Positions 1 through 8,090 of a stretch of 14,745 bases of DNA are shown here, in pieces; the stretch's first letter is position 1, and each line of letters opens with the position of its first letter. Location of the stretch: NCBI GenBank assembly GCA_030629105.1, contig DAOVPS010000067.1:1-14745 (forward strand), written 5' to 3'. Under the pieces are notes generated by a model. That model made no database searches and was not told where the DNA came from. It saw nothing but the letters and a program-made list of their open reading frames with translations. Both the position numbers and the translations under genes were made by a program. The DNA is from JABLTI01 sp030629105. Lineage in GTDB: Archaea; Asgardarchaeota; Heimdallarchaeia; JABLTI01.

Positions 1-665
1 ACTTTAGGCGAGCTTTTGAAATTATCGCTGAAGGTTATTATGAAAGATTTCCAGTAGGTTTATTCAAAGGAGATACTGAGAGATATTTCATCGAAATGGT
101 TAATGGTGCTTTTATTGGACAAACTGCAGCATCTTTATATGATCGATTTGAGTGGGCTCATGGAGAACTTGGCTATGCTTATGCTGCAATAAGAGTCGCA
201 ATGAGTTACAAACCTCTCCCTACAAAAGTAACTATTGATAACCAAATTGTTAGAGAAGTTAATCTCTCTACTTTTGCTGTGTCATTAACGGACTGCATTA
301 GTGATTTTGAAATGATGCCTGGAAATCATCCAAGAAGAGGTGATTTTGCAATTCTCTTGGCTAGGGACATCAAAGGCATGGGGCTCGTGAAATTAATCTT
401 AAAAGCTATTAATGGTAAACATATACCAAACGAGAAAGTTGAGATACTACGAGGTAAACACGTAGTTATTGAGAGTGAAGAACCTCATGTTTGGGAGTCT
501 GAAGGAGAAATTCCCTCAAAAAATGCGACACGAATTGAAGCGCAATACATACCTGATGCTGTTAATCTCATTATCCCTAAAGGTTGGAAATATGGTCTAA
601 GGAAAAAAGTAAGAGACAAAGAAAAGAAGAAAGTCCTAAAAAGACAACCTCCATTTGATTACTGA
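1..665 (+). CDS. Diacylglycerol kinase/YegS-BmrU-family lipid kinase, C-terminal part (5' end outside window)
   Basis: The reading frame is open from base 3 to the TGA at 663-665 and has no stop before the window edge, so this is the last ~220 residues of a longer protein. The ATG at 96 is internal. The pattern fits the C-terminal beta-sandwich domain of the DAGK/sphingosine-kinase-like family: an N-G-x-F-I-G stretch, a hydrophobic helix followed by the KPLPTKVTID strand, then MPGNHPRRGDFAILLARD, which corresponds to the family's 'P.A.P.DG..D' segment, and VWESEGE near the usual 'vDGE' position. Known members phosphorylate diacylglycerol or related lipids with ATP at the inner membrane face; in archaea this could serve lipid or inositol-lipid metabolism. 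The substrate is not readable, and the nucleotide-binding GGDGT domain lies off the window. The C-terminus is Lys/Arg rich. The stop is one base from the end of the convergent permease gene. Confidence 0.75.
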   Translation, partial: FRRAFEIIAEGYYERFPVGLFKGDTERYFIEMVNGAFIGQTAASLYDRFEWAHGELGYAYAAIRVAMSYKPLPTKVTIDNQIVREVNLSTFAVSLTDCISDFEMMPGNHPRRGDFAILLARDIKGMGLVKLILKAINGKHIPNEKVEILRGKHVVIESEEPHVWESEGEIPSKNATRIEAQYIPDAVNLIIPKGWKYGLRKKVRDKEKKKVLKRQPPFDY

Positions 666-666
666 T

Positions 667-2328
667 TTAGATTACAGATATTTTAGAGGCTGTTTTCTCT
701 CGAGCACCTAATGCTTCTAGTATAAAGAACGCAGCATACGAAATAAGCATCAGAAGGGCTCCAACAGCATTTGAAGGGCCAAAATGTCTTTGAGATCGTA
801 ATTTATAAAGTGCAACAGTTAATGTTGAAATCGAGCTATTGTTTATAGCAAAAAAATTTGCAACTGTGAATTCTCCAATACTTAGACCAAAAGCAAATGC
901 AATGCCAGCTACTATTGATGGTAATAACAATGGTAAGTATATCTTTCTTAATTTAAAATACCAATTTGCACCCATTGTTTTTGCTGAATCAAGCAACTCT
1001 GGATCAATTGTATTCAGACCATTTAGCAGTGCTCTGGTAACAAATGGATAACCCAATAGACCTTGACTAATAATTATGAAAATCCAAGGATTATTAATGA
1101 AGAAATCTGAATTAGTGAAAGTCTGCAAAATCCCCAGTGATAATGTTAATGAGGATATTGTAATTGGTAGATATGTAATCAACTCATAAGAAATAGACCG
1201 TTTCCTACGTCTTTGTTTTCCTAATGCTACAACAGTTATAACCGCAAGTAGTGTTGCTATTACCGTTGCACCTAAAGCGAAAAGTAAAGTATTCAGTAGG
1301 GTTCTAGGGATAGACGTACCTACAGAACTATTAAACTGCAATGTAAAGATCGTCTTGAAATTTCCCAGAGTAAAAGATGCTGTTTGTGGGTCCCAAAATG
1401 ATTTAATAAATATACTAATCATTGGTGCTAATTCTAACAAAAAACCAAATAAGAGAACAGTAATCAGTAAAATATTTGATTTCTTTTTGAAAAATTTTCT
1501 AAAAGAAAGAGGTTCTCCATATATACCTCCTGTTGTAATTGTCTTCTTTTCACGGGTTTGTCTTCGCATATAAATGAGGTAAAACAAAACAATTGATAAA
1601 ATTACGAATAGCTGTACTAACGCAAGTGCAGCAGCTAAATTAGTTTCGCCAGGATTGTATTCCGAAAAAATTTGGGTTTCAATTGTTTTAAAATCACCTA
1701 GAATAATGATGATCCCAAAACTTAGAAAACTAAACACAAAAGTGAGAAGAGAAGCTGTAAGTATCGGTACAAGGAAAAGTGGTAAATATATTCTAAACAA
1801 TAAATGAAAATTCTTACTACCAGATGTTTTTGCAGCCTCAATAATATCATTATCAAAATTCCTATAATAAGCAGAAATAAAGTGAACAAATAATGGTATA
1901 TTATAAAATGCATGAGCTAAAACAATAAGAATTAGTTTTGCTCCATTAGAATTCTGTTCTCCAAATATACTCAAAAATCCCATACCAACCAAAACTGAAG
2001 GCAAAACAAATGGAACAGTGAAAAAAGTCAGTAAGAATTTTCTCCCTTTAAAATCATACTTACCAAAGAAGTATCCAATTGGAATACCAATAATTAATGA
2101 AACTAAGGTACTAAGAGTTGCTTGAGAAAAAGTGATAGCAAATAATTTGTAATAATAACCATCTCTTAGAATAGCTCCAAGATATTGAAAAGTAAATCCA
2201 TCCCCATCAACAAAACTAGAAATTAAAACTGAAACAACTGGGAACAAGAGAAAAAGTACAATAATTACAATTGGAGCTAACAAGCTCATAATTCTCAACG
2301 TCTTTTTTCCAGAGTGCTCCAATTTCAT
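667..2328 (-). CDS. ABC importer permease, fused two-domain (ThiP/FbpB-like)
   Basis: A 553-residue hydrophobic protein with two homologous halves, each holding several membrane spans and one EAA loop that docks on the ATPase. The first loop lies at about residues 164-183 (EAAKTSG... ending IYLP) and the second at about 447-468 (DSAKTMGANW... ending IYLP). A charged cytoplasmic linker (about 254-285) joins the halves, so a single polypeptide supplies both permease domains, as in ThiP and FbpB/AfuB. The stretches VLPSVLVGMGFLSIFG, LAHAFYNIPLF and the later ILGDFKTIETQIF match the ThiP-like layout well. Expected substrates are thiamine-type compounds or ferric iron; the sequence does not decide between them. 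The ATPase gene is divergent across a 134-base gap. No substrate-binding protein is in the window. The ATG at 2328 starts a typical short, basic N-terminus before the first membrane span. Confidence 0.85.
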   Translation of the reverse strand: MKLEHSGKKTLRIMSLLAPIVIIVLFLLFPVVSVLISSFVDGDGFTFQYLGAILRDGYYYKLFAITFSQATLSTLVSLIIGIPIGYFFGKYDFKGRKFLLTFFTVPFVLPSVLVGMGFLSIFGEQNSNGAKLILIVLAHAFYNIPLFVHFISAYYRNFDNDIIEAAKTSGSKNFHLLFRIYLPLFLVPILTASLLTFVFSFLSFGIIIILGDFKTIETQIFSEYNPGETNLAAALALVQLFVILSIVLFYLIYMRRQTREKKTITTGGIYGEPLSFRKFFKKKSNILLITVLLFGFLLELAPMISIFIKSFWDPQTASFTLGNFKTIFTLQFNSSVGTSIPRTLLNTLLFALGATVIATLLAVITVVALGKQRRRKRSISYELITYLPITISSLTLSLGILQTFTNSDFFINNPWIFIIISQGLLGYPFVTRALLNGLNTIDPELLDSAKTMGANWYFKLRKIYLPLLLPSIVAGIAFAFGLSIGEFTVANFFAINNSSISTLTVALYKLRSQRHFGPSNAVGALLMLISYAAFFILEALGAREKTASKISVI

Positions 2329-2374
2329 ATTCTAAAACCGTCAGTAATTATTATAACTCTATTATTTTAAGGGA

Positions 2375-2388
2375 TTATAAATTTTAAA
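2375..2388 (+). promoter_or_regulatory. TATA-box candidate for the ABC ATPase gene
   Basis: TTATAAATTTTAAA preceded by a purine-rich AAGGGA fits an archaeal BRE/TATA element. A start of transcription about 25 bases downstream would fall near 2405, leaving a leader of roughly 55-60 bases before the ATG at 2463. This is pattern-based only. Confidence 0.4.
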
Positions 2389-2393
2389 GGTAA

Positions 2394-2422
2394 ATATGAT
2401 ATATAACAAAACAATATCATAT
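2394..2422. promoter_or_regulatory. Operator-like 9-bp inverted repeat between divergent ABC genes
   Basis: ATATGATAT (2394-2402) and ATATCATAT (2414-2422) are perfect reverse complements separated by 11 bases, giving 20 bases centre to centre, close to two helical turns. The repeat sits just downstream of the likely TATA box of the ATPase gene, over its expected transcription start. That is a position where a dimeric winged-helix or metal-responsive repressor would block initiation. It is AT rich, so chance symmetry is possible. Confidence 0.35.
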
Positions 2423-2462
2423 ATTAAGGCGAGAGGAACAAAGAAAGTAAAAGGTTTAAGCA

Positions 2463-3524
2463 ATGCCAACAATCGAAGTTCGAAACATCAGCAAAACATT
2501 TGAGGATTCCATTGCAATATTGGATATTAGCTTCAAATTAGAAGATGGTGAGCTTGTAACACTTTTAGGTCCCAGTGGTAGCGGAAAAACAACGGTTTTA
2601 CGACTAATTGCAGGATTAATTGAATCTGATACTGGCGAAATTTTATTCGATGGAGTTGATATTTCAAATGTCCCAACTGAGGATAGAAATATTGGTTTTG
2701 TATTTCAATCATACGCTTTATTTCCTCATTTGACTGTTGCTGAAAACATTGCTTTTGGTTTAGAGACTAGAAAGTGGGTAAAAGAGGACATTATCTCTCG
2801 AGTCGAAGAGATCCTAGAATTGGTAGGGTTAACAGGTAAAGGTAAACGCTATCCAAGAGAATTGAGCGGGGGAGAAAAATCACGAGTTGCATTAGCTAGA
2901 GCTTTAGCTCCTAAACCATCACTGTTACTTTTGGATGAACCACTTTCAGCACTTGATATGTCCCTAAAAGAATCTCTAAGAGATATTATAAGAGAAATTC
3001 AGCAAAAAGTTCAGGTATCAACTATTTATGTAACACATGATCAGAAAGAAGCTATGGAAGTATCGGATAGAATAATTCTCCTAAATGAAGGACAAATTGT
3101 TGAGTCTGGCACACCTCAAAAACTCTATCTAACTCCAAAGAAGCAATTTACTGCTGAATTCTTGGGTGTAACAAATCTTCTAGATGGTACTCTCAGAAAG
3201 AAGAAAAACCAATTCATTTTTGAAACATCATTTGGGTTATTGGAAATTCTTGCACCGAGTGATCGTTTAATCTTAGAAGAAAGGATAGCAATTTTTCCGG
3301 AACACATCAGCGTTTCAACTAAAAAAATGAATCAAATAAATGAATTCCCAGCAATAATTAAGAAATCATCTTTTGGTGGACCATACATTGATCTAATAGT
3401 CACTGTGAACTCTACAGATTTAGAGGTACAAATAACAAGTTCTCAAATTGATAAAATGTACAAAAAGGGTCAGAAAGTTTTCATTTCCATTCCAAAAGAA
3501 TATATTCTTTTTTTGGAGAATTGA
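2463..3524 (+). CDS. ABC importer ATP-binding protein (PotA/FbpC type with TOBE domain)
   Basis: A 353-residue ATPase with all nucleotide-binding motifs: Walker A GPSGSGKT (residues 36-43), Q-loop FQSYALFPHLTVAEN (81-95), signature LSGGE (134-138), Walker B LLLLDEP (154-160), D-loop SALD (162-165) and H-loop His192. After about residue 230 comes a TOBE-like C-terminal domain, as in the PotA/FbpC/MalK group; the shorter ThiQ type lacks it. The signature reads LSGGEKSR instead of the common LSGGQ.QR; the Q-to-E change is tolerated in many members. It should power the divergently encoded fused permease at 667-2328. The ATG at 2463 gives a standard N-terminus (MPTIEVRNISKTF). There is no strong ribosome-binding site directly before it, only AAAGG about ten bases upstream. 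Thiamine and iron(III) are equally plausible cargos. Confidence 0.9.
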   Translation: MPTIEVRNISKTFEDSIAILDISFKLEDGELVTLLGPSGSGKTTVLRLIAGLIESDTGEILFDGVDISNVPTEDRNIGFVFQSYALFPHLTVAENIAFGLETRKWVKEDIISRVEEILELVGLTGKGKRYPRELSGGEKSRVALARALAPKPSLLLLDEPLSALDMSLKESLRDIIREIQQKVQVSTIYVTHDQKEAMEVSDRIILLNEGQIVESGTPQKLYLTPKKQFTAEFLGVTNLLDGTLRKKKNQFIFETSFGLLEILAPSDRLILEERIAIFPEHISVSTKKMNQINEFPAIIKKSSFGGPYIDLIVTVNSTDLEVQITSSQIDKMYKKGQKVFISIPKEYILFLEN

Positions 3525-3557
3525 AATGAAAATTAAAATATGGAAATAGTTCTCTAC

Positions 3558-3575
3558 AAGATAGATTATCTTTCT
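3558..3575. terminator. Hairpin in convergent gap, possible bidirectional terminator
   Basis: AAGATA (3558-3563) and TATCTT (3567-3572) form a perfect 6-bp stem with a GAT loop in the 50-base gap between the convergent ABC ATPase and aEF1B genes, followed by a T-rich run. Archaeal termination depends mainly on T-tracts, so the role is tentative. Confidence 0.3.
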
Positions 3576-3841
3576 TATAATCTAAACAATTGTAAAGCTT
3601 CTATTTCACTAACGCCTTCTATTTTCTCTAAAATTTCTTCAAGATGATCCTGTAATCCATCTTGCTCTGCAAAATTAATGTCAACGACAAGTGCTACTAA
3701 GCCAAAAGCGATCGGTCTTTCCCCACTTGCTGTCACCTTCATATCTTCAGGGAGTGCTTTTATAATTCGTTCTTTAATCACTGCAGGTTTTATCTCTGGT
3801 TCTTCCGGTAGGATTTTGTATGTTCCAACAATTCTTGCCAA
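3575..3841 (-). CDS. Elongation factor 1-beta (aEF1B), guanine nucleotide exchange factor for aEF1A
   Basis: An 88-residue protein, the full family length, matching archaeal EF1B: the N-terminal ARIVGTYKILPEEPEI, the central PIAFGLVALVVDINF strand and the C-terminal VSEIEALQLFRL. It catalyses GDP release from aEF1A so that the factor can rebind GTP and aminoacyl-tRNA. The start codon is TTG at 3839-3841. It is preceded on the minus strand by AGGAG (complement of 3852-3856), ten A-rich bases upstream, and no in-frame ATG gives a complete N-terminus. It lies 95 bases downstream of IleRS on the same strand and may be co-transcribed with it or have its own promoter in that gap. Confidence 0.93.
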   Translation of the reverse strand: MARIVGTYKILPEEPEIKPAVIKERIIKALPEDMKVTASGERPIAFGLVALVVDINFAEQDGLQDHLEEILEKIEGVSEIEALQLFRL

Positions 3842-3936
3842 TTTTTTTTGTCTCCTTTCTAATTTATCTTACAAATAATCTGCATTTTTGATTTCAGTCG
3901 TATTGAGTTTGCTTTAATACTCTTTCCATTTGGTAA

Positions 3937-6900
3937 TTAATTCTTGATAGGAACTATAGTAAGCACTATTTTCTTATCATCAATTTCCCATTTCGATGTT
4001 ACTCCCTGCTTCACAACACCGGTTTTTATCGTTACTGAAAGTGTTTCAGTTTTAATATAATCGACCCATGTTTCAATAGCTTCTTTTATTTCATTGTCTC
4101 CTTGGTAATAGAGTTTAATGTTTTGAGTATATTCCAAATCAGCCTCTTTTCTCATGGATTGGACACGTCTAATAATGTCTCTAACAAGTCCTTCTTGTAT
4201 TAATTCTGGTGTGAGCTCAGTGTTGATAAATACTTGACCACCTTCAAAAGCAGCGTCTGCATATCCTTTTCTTCCGCTTGAAATGATCTCTACATGTTCC
4301 TCAAGAATCTTGAAAGATCCAACTTCTGTCTCAATTGTAAAAACATGATTTTTCCTTAATTCTTGAGCAGCTTTATGTGCTTTCTTTCCTTTGAGATTCT
4401 TGATGGCATCACCAACATCAGGGGTGTCCTGCTTGAAAGTAGGACCAAGAATTTTGAATTTCGGTTTAAAGGTGTAGTCAACCATTTCGGAGAGTTCAGA
4501 TTGGAATGTAACTTTCTTGACATTTAGTTCTTCCATGATTTCATTTAGAAATTGTTTTGCCATTTTTTGTAGTGGGATTGAGCATCCAACAATTAGTTCT
4601 TGAATTGGCAATCTAACTTTTATATTCGCTTTTGCTCGTGCAGCTCTTCCCGCTTCAACAATTGCGATAGAAAAGTCCATAGCTTCTTCTAATTGGGGAT
4701 TAATTTCTTTTGCATTTTTGGCAGGATATCCCTCAAAATGAACACTAAGATGTTTTTCTTTCTCCTTTCCTTTATACAATCTTTTTACGAGATTTTGATA
4801 AATCTCTTCAGAAGCGAATGGAATGAATGGTGCCAGAAGCTTGCATAGTGTAACAAGAGTTTCGTACAAAGTTATAAGTGCATCATTTTTGTCTTTTGTA
4901 ATTTTAGCACTCCAAAATCTCCTTCGAGAGCGTCTAACATACCAATTACTCAAGTGTTCAACAATGAATTCGTCAATAGCAGCAGATGCTTTATGAGATT
5001 GAAATTCATCTAGATTGTTTCTTACAATGATAATTAAGGAATTCAACTTTGAAATTAACCATTGATCGAGAACTGATCTCTCTGTTACTTTACTATTAAT
5101 TGTTCTTGGGTCAATATTGTCAATATTTGTATTCGTTATAAAGAACGAGTAAACATTCCATAATGTATTAAAGAAGCGTCTACGAACATCCTCAATAATT
5201 TCTTGAGAAAACCTTGTGGGATTCCAAACAGGAGATGAAAAGAAATACCATCTCATAGGATCAGCACCAATTTTCTCATAAACTAAGGAAGGCAAAACAA
5301 CATTCCCAATATGTTTGCTCATCTTCACTCCTTGTTTATCGAGAACGTGACCCATAGTTAAGCAATTCAGATAAGATGGTTTGTCAAATAACGCAGTGCT
5401 AATTGCTAGTAATGTGTAGAACCACCCTCTTGTTTGATCAATAGCTTCAGTAATAAAATCAATTGGGAAATGATTTTCAAAATTCTCTTGATTCTCAAAT
5501 GGATAATGCCATTGAGCAAATTGAGATGCCCCGGATTCATACCAACAATCGATAACAAATGGTTCTCGTTTCATTTTCTTTTTACATTTCGGACAATAAA
5601 GATTGATTTCATCGATCCATGGTTTATGAAGCTCAAAATCCTCGGGTAAATCTTTTTTCATAAACGATTTTAATTCCTCAATACTACCTATACACTCAAT
5701 ATTGTCACAAGAACAAACCCAAATTGGTAGTGGTGATCCCCAGAATCTTTCCCTGCTTAATGCCCAATCAACAATATTATCTAAGAAATCCCCGAAACGT
5801 CCATGCTTCAAATGAGCAGGAACCCAATTTATTTGTTCATTTGTAGCGAGAATGTTTTCACGTAGAGTGCTCATTCTTATTAACCATGCTTCTCGAGCAT
5901 AATACATGGTTGGGGTTTTACAACGCCAACAAAAACCACTTGTATGTTTTTCAATCTTGTCAGTCACTAAACGATTTTCTTTTCTTAACGTTTTTAGTAT
6001 GTGTTTATCGGCATCTTTAATGAACATTCCAGCCCAGGGAGTAATTTCTTCTGTGAATTTTCCATTAGTTTCAACTGGTTGTAAAAATGGCAAATCTTTC
6101 TGAAGTGCTAACTCATAATCATCAGGTCCAAAAGCTGGTGCAGTATGAACAATACCTGTTCCTTCCTCAGTATTTACAAAATCTGCAACTACAACCCGGA
6201 ATCCATTGTTTTTGTTTTTTGCAGGGAGTTTTGCATAAGGAATTAGTTGTATGTATTTCATTTCCTCTAATTCTTTACCTTTTATTTTCTCGAGTATTTC
6301 ATAATCTTTCTCTGGAAAAATAGCTACTACTCTATCTTCCGCAAGATAGTAAATTTCATTCTCTCGTTTAATTTTAACATACATAATATTCTTTCCAACA
6401 GCTAAACCTACATTGGAAATTAATGTCCACGGTGTTGTTGTCCAAGCGAGGAAATAAGTATCCGGTTGACCTTCTACACTGAATTTTACAGTAATAGATG
6501 GATCTTCTGTTTCCTTTAATCCTTGAGAATACTCATGACTACTAAGAGTTACTTCGCATCTTGGGCACGATGGAATTACTTTATGTCCTTTTATGAGGAG
6601 ACCTTTCTTCCAAAGCTCCTTCAAGCTCCACCAAACAGATTCGATATAATTGTCCTCCATAGTTATGTAGGCGTTTTCCATATCTATCCAGAAACCTACG
6701 CGCTTGGTCATGTCTTCCCATTCTTTGACATACTTCATGACCGATTTTCTACACATACTATTGAATTCTTTAACACCATAATCTAAAATCTCAGGTTTGG
6801 AGTTTAATCCTAATTGCTTTTCTACTTCGATTTCTACTGGTAAACCATGACAATCCCATCCTCCAATAAGTGGGAAAACAAAAAAACCATCCATTGTTTT

Positions 6901-7119
6901 GTATCTGAGATATAAATCCTTCAAACATCTAGTCAATACATGACCGACGTGCGGTAAACCATTTGCAGTGGGGGGTCCTTCTAAAAAGATGTATTTCTTG
7001 AGATCTTTTCTTTCCTCTCGGAGTTTATGAAATACTTCCTCTTTATCCCAATATTTTAGAATGTTTTCTTCAATCTTTGGCAAGTGTACGAAGGTTTTTA
7101 CTTCTTTGAAAAGAGCCAT
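3937..7119 (-). CDS. ileS: Isoleucyl-tRNA synthetase
   Basis: A class I synthetase, 1060 residues from the chosen start, in the usual range for archaeal/eukaryotic-type IleRS. It charges tRNA-Ile with isoleucine. Visible landmarks are the HIGH-type motif HVGH (57-60), CPRC with a following SSHE (185-195), the editing-domain TTTPWTL (227-233) and GTGIVHTAPAFGPDD (320-334), zinc-ligand pairs CWRC, CSC and CPKC, ESGASQFAQWHYP, DQTRGWFY, and the KMSKS-type loop KMSKH (599-603). An anticodon-binding helical domain and a C-terminal region follow. The ATG at 7119 is preferred because GAGGT lies eight bases before it on the minus strand and MALFKEV.. matches the family N-terminus. The frame is open to an ATG at 7266, but those extra 49 residues resemble leader sequence. 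aEF1B follows on the same strand. Confidence 0.95.
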   Translation of the reverse strand: MALFKEVKTFVHLPKIEENILKYWDKEEVFHKLREERKDLKKYIFLEGPPTANGLPHVGHVLTRCLKDLYLRYKTMDGFFVFPLIGGWDCHGLPVEIEVEKQLGLNSKPEILDYGVKEFNSMCRKSVMKYVKEWEDMTKRVGFWIDMENAYITMEDNYIESVWWSLKELWKKGLLIKGHKVIPSCPRCEVTLSSHEYSQGLKETEDPSITVKFSVEGQPDTYFLAWTTTPWTLISNVGLAVGKNIMYVKIKRENEIYYLAEDRVVAIFPEKDYEILEKIKGKELEEMKYIQLIPYAKLPAKNKNNGFRVVVADFVNTEEGTGIVHTAPAFGPDDYELALQKDLPFLQPVETNGKFTEEITPWAGMFIKDADKHILKTLRKENRLVTDKIEKHTSGFCWRCKTPTMYYAREAWLIRMSTLRENILATNEQINWVPAHLKHGRFGDFLDNIVDWALSRERFWGSPLPIWVCSCDNIECIGSIEELKSFMKKDLPEDFELHKPWIDEINLYCPKCKKKMKREPFVIDCWYESGASQFAQWHYPFENQENFENHFPIDFITEAIDQTRGWFYTLLAISTALFDKPSYLNCLTMGHVLDKQGVKMSKHIGNVVLPSLVYEKIGADPMRWYFFSSPVWNPTRFSQEIIEDVRRRFFNTLWNVYSFFITNTNIDNIDPRTINSKVTERSVLDQWLISKLNSLIIIVRNNLDEFQSHKASAAIDEFIVEHLSNWYVRRSRRRFWSAKITKDKNDALITLYETLVTLCKLLAPFIPFASEEIYQNLVKRLYKGKEKEKHLSVHFEGYPAKNAKEINPQLEEAMDFSIAIVEAGRAARAKANIKVRLPIQELIVGCSIPLQKMAKQFLNEIMEELNVKKVTFQSELSEMVDYTFKPKFKILGPTFKQDTPDVGDAIKNLKGKKAHKAAQELRKNHVFTIETEVGSFKILEEHVEIISSGRKGYADAAFEGGQVFINTELTPELIQEGLVRDIIRRVQSMRKEADLEYTQNIKLYYQGDNEIKEAIETWVDYIKTETLSVTIKTGVVKQGVTSKWEIDDKKIVLTIVPIKN

Positions 7120-7197
7120 TTTGTTTTGACCTCGATTATTAAAATGAAAGATAGCTGAATTCTGTTTGTCTTCTTTTATTCGGAAAATCTTTGGAAG

Positions 7198-7206
7198 CTT
7201 TAAAGG
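7198..7206 (-). promoter_or_regulatory. TATA-box candidate for ileS
   Basis: On the minus strand this reads CCTTTAAAG, preceded by an A-run ending in CC that could act as a BRE. It would place transcription start about 50 bases before the ATG at 7119, which supports that start over the one at 7266. This is pattern-based only. Confidence 0.25.
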
Positions 7207-7295
7207 TTTTTTGATGATATAGTTTTCCATGAAACAGTTAAATTTTGACAAATTATCCGAAACCATTATGAAATGCTTTTTCCAATATTTAGAAT

Positions 7296-7601
7296 ATGCT
7301 GGAAACTAGTGAAACACAAGAAAATATCGAAGATGTTCCTCAAGAAAGCGAATTACAATCTTATCTAGAACAAGAAATCTTTGTTGAACCTAAACGTAAA
7401 GTTACTTGGCGATCCTTCATAAGAATTAGTGGTTTTACTATTACATTTGTTTCTCTCGCTTTGATTTCCATGATAATTGGGTTAGTTATGTATTATGGAT
7501 TTTCAGGTACTATTGTAAGAAATGCTGGTTTCTGGATAATTTTTGTAGGTGTTGGCTTATTTCTCCTAACAATTATCTTTGGTTTTGAACGAGTGGATTA
7601 A
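7296..7601 (+). CDS. Small two-span membrane protein, function unknown
   Basis: A 101-residue protein that I do not recognise. Residues 1-32 are acidic and rich in Glu and Gln, followed by a basic patch EPKRKVTWR (31-39). Two hydrophobic segments follow at about 46-67 and 77-96, with a short GFERVD tail. The charge pattern suggests a cytoplasmic N-terminus and a hairpin in the membrane. It is divergent from ileS (176 bases from the preferred ileS start) and convergent with the zinc-ribbon gene. No good ribosome-binding site precedes the ATG, so translation may be leaderless. The length, the clean start and the coherent topology favour a real gene. Confidence 0.6.
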   Translation: MLETSETQENIEDVPQESELQSYLEQEIFVEPKRKVTWRSFIRISGFTITFVSLALISMIIGLVMYYGFSGTIVRNAGFWIIFVGVGLFLLTIIFGFERVD

Positions 7602-7648
7602 ACTAAGCACAAAAATTAACAAAATATGAAGAAAGAAACTACTCGAAG

Positions 7649-7855
7649 TTATTTCTGAAAATCCTCTTCAGACCATGAAGAAACACGAATACTCTCACTT
7701 TTGCATTTTGGACACACAGTTCTTTGAAAAACAAGTCCATCATCTTCAACTTGGATATATTCTGCTTTATCGAATCGATGATTACAATCATTGCATATGT
7801 ATACATCTGGTCTCCAAACGTCAGTAGTTTTCTTGCTTTTCTTTGTCATGAACAT
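7649..7855 (-). CDS. Small zinc-ribbon protein, function unknown
   Basis: A 68-residue protein with two Cys pairs, CNDC (21-24) and CPKC (48-51), separated by 23 residues. This is the classic zinc-ribbon arrangement seen in transcription-factor-like and ribosomal-type ribbons. The N-terminus is Lys/Thr rich (TKKSKKTTD) and the C-terminus is Ser/Glu/Asp rich. It could be a nucleic-acid-binding adaptor, but no family is identifiable by eye. The start may be the ATG at 7855 or the in-frame ATG two codons later (7849); neither has a convincing ribosome-binding site. It converges with the small membrane-protein gene (47-base gap) and diverges from the membrane-protein gene at 8091. Confidence 0.6.
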   Translation of the reverse strand: MFMTKKSKKTTDVWRPDVYICNDCNHRFDKAEYIQVEDDGLVFQRTVCPKCKSESIRVSSWSEEDFQK

Positions 7856-8090
7856 GCCCCAGAGATAATTAATTGTAAATATGTTCTAACTGTACCTTTA
7901 ATACATTTTTTGGTTTAAAGTCATATACTTGCTGATTTTTTTTTCAAGTTCTATTTTGATTATCTGATATTTTAACTAACAATACGAATATAAACAATAC
8001 TTAAATAAATGATAATAATTTTAAAGCAAAAAGAAATTCAAGAATTAGTCCTAAATAGAGCGTATACATATTCGGAGTTGCGTAAGAATT

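Noticed and set aside
7120..7266. 49-residue N-terminal extension of IleRS
   Set aside because: The family N-terminus begins at the ATG at 7119, which has a GAGGT ribosome-binding site, and a TATA candidate lies inside the extension.
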